From Rhizobiaceae bacterium (GTDB lineage Bacteria > Pseudomonadota > Alphaproteobacteria > Rhizobiales > Rhizobiaceae): a stretch of 6,980 nt of DNA. The translations under genes and the position numbers were made by a program. Where the stretch lies: positions 1 to 6,980 of the forward strand of contig SCRB01000445.1 of NCBI GenBank assembly GCA_004299545.1. Direction: 5' to 3'. How positions within the stretch are numbered: position 1 is the stretch's first letter; each line of letters opens with the position of its first letter. Positions 4,804 to 6,980 of the stretch are shown piece after piece. The notes below the pieces were generated by a model. That model made no database searches. It saw only the letters and a list, made by a program, of their open reading frames with translations, and was not told the origin of the DNA.

Positions 4804-5618
4804 TTGGCGGCGTCGCGGGAAAAGAATGCCTGCAGGGACCCGAGCGCCATCGTCTCGCGCGCGAAAGTGAAGGTGCCGTAGTCAAGCATTTCCCGGCATG
4901 CCTTCTCCAGACCGGCGAAGGCGTGGTTCGTCAGGCGCGAGCCGAGCGACACGCGGCGGACGCCAGCGGCCGAAAGCTCGCGCAGGCTGAGCTGGTGGAC
5001 GGCAAGCACGTTCACCGGCTTCGAGACAGCCGAACAGACGGCGCGCACCGTCTCGATGTCGGTCAGGCCCGGCGCATAGAGCACGTCGGCGCCGGCGCGT
5101 TCATAGGCCTGCAAGCGCTTGATCGTGTCGTCGATGTCATGTTTACCCTGGAAGAAATTCTCGCAACGCGCCGTGAAGACGAAATCCCGGTTCAAGGCGC
5201 GCGCCGCTTCGGCCGCGGCGGCGACGCGCTCCACCGCAAGGCCGAAATCATAGATCGGCTTGCGCTGGTCGCCTGTCGAATCCTCGATCGAACAGCCGGC
5301 GAGCCCGGCGGCCTCGGCGGCGAAAATCGTTTCTCCCGCGCTGTCGGGCGTGTCGCCCTTGCCTTTTTCGAGGTCGGCCGAAACCGGCAATTCCGTCGCG
5401 CCGACGATTTCCCGGCAATGCGCCATCCTCACTTCGAAGGGGACGCCGCCGTCGGGCAGACCGCGCGAAAAGGCAAAGCCCGCACTTGTCGTCGCGAGAG
5501 CCTTGAAGCCGAGCGCGGCGAGGACCTTGGCCGTGCCGATATCCCACGGATTGGGGATCAGGAACGCACCCGGTCCCTCGTGCAGCTTACGAAATTCGCT
5601 TGTCATCCCTGACGCCAT
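4800..5618 (-). CDS. Isocitrate lyase / PEP mutase superfamily protein
   Basis: A 272-residue TIM-barrel protein of the isocitrate lyase/phosphoenolpyruvate mutase superfamily, whose members make or break C-C or P-C bonds next to a carboxylate using Mg2+. Visible landmarks are the N-terminal PNPWDIGTAKVLAALGFKALATTSAGFAFSRG (22-53), the metal-binding segment ADLEKGKGD (81-89, with D82 and E84), SIEDSTGD (110-117) with acidic E112/D113, the strand FVFTARCENF (146-155), and AYERAGADVLYAPGL (171-185). The KKCGH-type catalytic cysteine loop of isocitrate and methylisocitrate lyases is absent, so those activities are unlikely. The reaction is unknown. ATG 5618 is favoured over the in-frame ATG at 5606 because GGAGGA lies 6 bases upstream. 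First gene of an operon with the hydroxyproline dehydratase-like gene, with which it overlaps by 4 bases, suggesting related substrates. Confidence 0.9.
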   Translation of the reverse strand: MASGMTSEFRKLHEGPGAFLIPNPWDIGTAKVLAALGFKALATTSAGFAFSRGLPDGGVPFEVRMAHCREIVGATELPVSADLEKGKGDTPDSAGETIFAAEAAGLAGCSIEDSTGDQRKPIYDFGLAVERVAAAAEAARALNRDFVFTARCENFFQGKHDIDDTIKRLQAYERAGADVLYAPGLTDIETVRAVCSAVSKPVNVLAVHQLSLRELSAAGVRRVSLGSRLTNHAFAGLEKACREMLDYGTFTFARETMALGSLQAFFSRDAAK

Positions 5619-5624
5619 TGTTCT

Positions 5625-5630
5625 TCCTCC
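5625..5630 (-). promoter_or_regulatory. Shine-Dalgarno GGAGGA deciding the start at 5618
   Basis: GGAGGA with a 6-base spacer before ATG 5618-5616. The internal in-frame ATG four codons later has no such site. Confidence 0.75.
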
Positions 5631-5669
5631 GCGCCGAACCGTGCCCTTTCAACAGGTATACGGATCCTA

Positions 5670-5698
5670 ATATAAGCTGCCGGCACCCAGCTGCGAAA
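5670..5698 (-). promoter_or_regulatory. Candidate promoter for the PEP mutase-like / hydroxyproline operon
   Basis: On the minus strand, TTTCGC (5698-5693), a 17-base spacer and TTATAT (5675-5670) form a plausible sigma-70 promoter with a good -10 and a poor -35, as expected of an activated or regulated gene. This is the most AT-rich patch of the 134-base spacer; GTATAC (5655-5660) just downstream is palindromic and could be part of an operator. The leader would be about 45 bases. Confidence 0.4.
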
Positions 5699-5719
5699 GC
5701 GATGATTGTCAGGATGAAT

Positions 5720-5741
5720 CGGTGCGAGAAACCCTGCACCG
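5720..5741. repeat. Hairpin CGGTGC-N10-GCACCG after dut
   Basis: A perfect 6-bp inverted repeat (5720-5725 and 5736-5741) lies 12 bases downstream of the dut stop on the minus strand. No T-run follows in that direction, so it is not a classical Rho-independent terminator. It may protect the 3' end or be chance. Confidence 0.35.
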
Positions 5742-5752
5742 CGGGAGAAGCT

Positions 5753-6214
5753 TTATGCCAGTCCTGTCGAGCCGAAGCCGCCCTCGCCGCGGGCCGTCGT
5801 CCCCGCAAGGCTGCGAATCTCGACCTTGGCGCGGCTGACGGGAGCAACGACGAGTTGGGCGACGCGCATTCCCCGCGTCACCGCAAAATCCTCATCGCCG
5901 AGATTGACCAGCAGGACCTTGACCTCGCCGCGATAATCGCTGTCGATCGTTCCGGGCGTATTGAGGCAGGTGATGCCATGCTTCAGGGCGAGGCCCGAGC
6001 GCGGCCTTACCTGGCCCTCGAAGCCGGACGGCAGTTCCAGGATGATGCCGGTCGGCACCAAAACACGCCGGCCGGGAAGGATGATGAGTTCCCGGTCGGC
6101 GGCCACCGCGGCGCGCAGATCCATACCTGCCGCGCCCTCACTTTCATAAGCGGGGAGTTCAAGGCCTTCGGCGTGCGGAAGGCGAACGATACCGACGACG
6201 GGAACACTGGTCAT
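5753..6214 (-). CDS. dut: Deoxyuridine 5'-triphosphate nucleotidohydrolase (dUTPase)
   Basis: The product hydrolyses dUTP to dUMP and pyrophosphate, keeping uracil out of DNA and supplying the thymidylate precursor. It acts in the cytoplasm as a homotrimer. All five family motifs are present in the 153-residue protein: AAGMDLRA (28-35), RPRSGLA (70-76), [14 protein letters not shown] (85-98, with D91 as the catalytic aspartate by analogy with E. coli D90), RGMRVAQLV (114-122) and the C-terminal ATP-grasp-like arm [10 protein letters not shown] (142-151) that closes over the active site. The frame is open to 6295, but the ATG at 6214 gives the normal family length. An AAGGA sequence lies rather far upstream (about 12 bases), so the start is likely but not certain. 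It follows cueR by 90 bases on the same strand; no clear promoter was seen between them, so co-transcription is possible. Confidence 0.96.
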   Translation of the reverse strand: MTSVPVVGIVRLPHAEGLELPAYESEGAAGMDLRAAVAADRELIILPGRRVLVPTGIILELPSGFEGQVRPRSGLALKHGITCLNTPGTIDSDYRGEVKVLLVNLGDEDFAVTRGMRVAQLVVAPVSRAKVEIRSLAGTTARGEGGFGSTGLA

Positions 6215-6304
6215 GGAACCATCTCTATCCTTACGACGGAGGCAGGCGTCAATCGGTATCGGGCTTCGATCCACGCAAATATGGCAGGCCGGCAAAAAGC
6301 AGGC

Positions 6305-6706
6305 TCAAGCGGCGTCCATTGTCTCTCCGGCGATGTCGTCAAGGATCGGACAATCCGGCCTATCGTCGCCGTTGCAGGCATGGACCAGCCGCTGCAAGGT
6401 CGAGCGCATCGATTGTAATTCGCGCAGCTTTTCCTCGATGGCTTCGACATGGGCGGCGGCGATGCGCTTCACCTCATGGCTGGCGCGGCTTCGGTCCTCA
6501 TAGAGCGCCATGAGATGGCGGCAATCCTCGATGGAAAAGCCCAACCCGCGCGCGCGTCGAAGGAATGCCAGGCGATGGATGTCGGCCGGACTGTAGGTGC
6601 GATAGCCGTTTTGCGAGCGGCCAGGGCGGATCAATCCGATTTCGTCGTAATAGCGGATCGTCTTGGCGGGCAGACCCGACCGTTCCGCAGCATCGCCGAC
6701 ATTCAT
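6305..6706 (-). CDS. cueR: Copper(I)-responsive MerR-family regulator CueR/HmrR
   Basis: A 133-residue dimeric activator that senses Cu(I) (also Ag(I) and Au(I)) and twists promoters with long spacers to switch on copper export. The N-terminal MerR helix-turn-helix MNVGDAAERSGLPAKTIRYYDEIGLIRPGRSQNGYRTYSPADIHRLAFLRRARGLGFSIE covers residues 1-60. A dimerisation helix follows, with EEKLRELQSMRSTL at 91-104. The metal loop C111-NGDDRPD-C119-PI has the cysteine spacing of E. coli CueR C112/C120, and S76 matches CueR S77, the residue that separates +1 metal sensors from ZntR-type +2 sensors. ATG 6706 is preferred over GTG 6709 because AGGAGG lies 7 bases upstream of it. No copper ATPase or chaperone gene is adjacent: dut lies downstream and a divergent lipoprotein gene upstream. 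Confidence 0.94.
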   Translation of the reverse strand: MNVGDAAERSGLPAKTIRYYDEIGLIRPGRSQNGYRTYSPADIHRLAFLRRARGLGFSIEDCRHLMALYEDRSRASHEVKRIAAAHVEAIEEKLRELQSMRSTLQRLVHACNGDDRPDCPILDDIAGETMDAA

Positions 6707-6713
6707 CACGCTG

Positions 6714-6719
6714 CCTCCT
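6714..6719 (-). promoter_or_regulatory. Ribosome binding site AGGAGG of cueR
   Basis: A perfect AGGAGG lies 7 bases before ATG 6706-6704 and 4 bases before the in-frame GTG 6709, favouring the ATG. Confidence 0.75.
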
Positions 6720-6733
6720 GAATGGCCCAGCGA

Positions 6734-6781
6734 TCACACTTTCGTGAATTGCTGTGACACAATTGCCATAACCACCGGTGG
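6734..6781. promoter_or_regulatory. Cluster of palindromes upstream of cueR
   Basis: Three nested inverted repeats lie in the cueR/lipoprotein divergent region: TCACA (6734-6738) with TGTGA (6753-6757), AATTG (6747-6751) with CAATT (6760-6764), and the perfect 10-bp palindrome CCACCGGTGG (6772-6781). None matches the CueR box I know (CCTTCC-N7-GGAAGG type). They may bind other regulators of cueR or of the lipoprotein gene. Confidence 0.3.
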
Positions 6782-6817
6782 AACCGCACTCGATTCCGCC
6801 ATGAAGGGATTTAGGTG

Positions 6818-6846
6818 CTTGGCAAGCAAACACAACCGCACTTATG
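6818..6846 (+). promoter_or_regulatory. Candidate sigma-70 promoter for the lipoprotein gene
   Basis: CTTGGC (6818-6823), exactly 17 bases, then CTTATG (6841-6846) is close to the alphaproteobacterial consensus CTTGAC-N17-CTATAT. It would start near 6853 and give a leader of about 55 bases before ATG 6910. Confidence 0.5.
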
Positions 6847-6909
6847 AAAGTTGGCGAAAAAGAGGCTCGAATCGGGCGAAGTTTCGCGCGGGGGTTGATG
6901 GAATCCGGG

Positions 6910-6980
6910 ATGAAGACAAAAATCTATCTCACCTTGGCTGCCGTGGCATGCGCCGCGCTTCTCACGGGCTGCATGAGCAG
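6910..6980 (+). CDS. N-terminus of a predicted lipoprotein (partial, runs off window)
   Basis: Only 23 codons are visible. They read as a lipoprotein signal peptide: a basic start MKTKIY, a hydrophobic core LTLAAVACAALL, and a lipobox L18-T-G-C21 followed by MS. Signal peptidase II should cleave before C21, which would be lipidated. The residue after Cys is Met, not Asp, so there is no obvious inner-membrane retention signal and outer-membrane localisation is possible. An in-frame ATG at 6898 would add four residues, but ATG 6910 gives the more typical signal peptide; a weak GGA lies 7 bases before it. A good promoter candidate stands at 6818-6846. The mature protein is outside the window, so its identity cannot be told. 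Confidence 0.72.
   Translation, partial: MKTKIYLTLAAVACAALLTGCMS

Noticed and set aside
4794..5612. A 272-codon plus-strand open frame opposite the PEP mutase-like gene
   Set aside because: Mirror of a well-supported gene; low-complexity Arg/Ala/Gly-rich product without family features.
6215..6295. N-terminal extension of dUTPase by 27 residues
   Set aside because: The extended product exceeds normal bacterial dUTPase length, and the extension ([20 protein letters not shown]) has no family similarity.
5600..6418. A 272-codon plus-strand open frame across dut
   Set aside because: It is antisense to dut, which has all five dUTPase motifs. High G+C at third positions leaves long open frames on the opposite strand, and the product has no recognisable domain.
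6734..6757. TCACA/TGTGA pair as a CRP-type site
   Set aside because: A CRP site is TGTGA-N6-TCACA; here the half-sites are in the reverse order and 14 bases apart.
1..6980. tRNA, rRNA, CRISPR, insertion sequence, toxin-antitoxin or phage features
   Set aside because: No tandem spaced repeats, terminal inverted repeats, transposase-like frames or tRNA-like segments were noticed on either strand by reading.

Overview
The window looks like ordinary chromosomal DNA from a GC-rich alphaproteobacterium, most likely a member of the Rhizobiaceae (Rhizobium, Agrobacterium, Shinella or Ensifer type). This rests on the strong G/C preference at third codon positions, the character of the dUTPase, the rhizobial-type adenosine kinase and the HmrR/CueR regulator, and promoter-like sites of the CTTGxC-N16/17 kind. 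It is an inference from sequence features; no database search was made. There are nine confident protein genes, one of them cut by the left window edge. A lipoprotein gene is cut by the right edge, and one small ORF is plausible. I see no tRNA, rRNA, CRISPR array, insertion sequence or phage gene.

Layout. From 1 to 937 (minus) lies an adenosine kinase of the PfkB family, missing only its C-terminal tail. Across a 202-base divergent spacer, 1140-1871 (plus) encodes an EI24/CysZ-like membrane protein. From 1923 to 2614 (minus) two small alpha/beta-barrel proteins form an operon: a NIPSNAP protein, then an antibiotic-biosynthesis-monooxygenase (ABM) domain protein. They are divergent from a large-form ArsR regulator at 2773-3477 (plus), which is their obvious candidate regulator.

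The 321-base gap 3478-3798 is the least ordinary part. It carries a possible promoter, two leader hairpins, a 51-codon ORF with a Shine-Dalgarno-like sequence and a coding-like base bias, and a T-tract after a weak stem. From 3799 to 5618 (minus) a two-gene operon encodes an isocitrate lyase/PEP mutase superfamily protein followed, with a 4-base ATGA overlap, by a proline-racemase-fold enzyme. The latter has a Cys/Thr active-site pair, which points to trans-3-hydroxy-L-proline dehydratase. From 5753 to 6706 (minus) lie cueR and then dut. The right edge holds the signal peptide of a lipoprotein (plus).

How the parts work together. The kinase and dUTPase are housekeeping nucleotide-metabolism genes. 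The racemase/PEP-mutase pair is probably a small catabolic unit for a hydroxyproline-type or related carbon source. ArsR-NIPSNAP-ABM looks like a self-contained sensor/effector module with unknown signal and substrate. CueR is a copper sensor whose usual target, a copper ATPase gene, is not in view. I did not find a clearly new multi-gene system. The best candidates for something undescribed are the small transcription unit at about 3500-3762 and the ArsR-NIPSNAP-ABM module.
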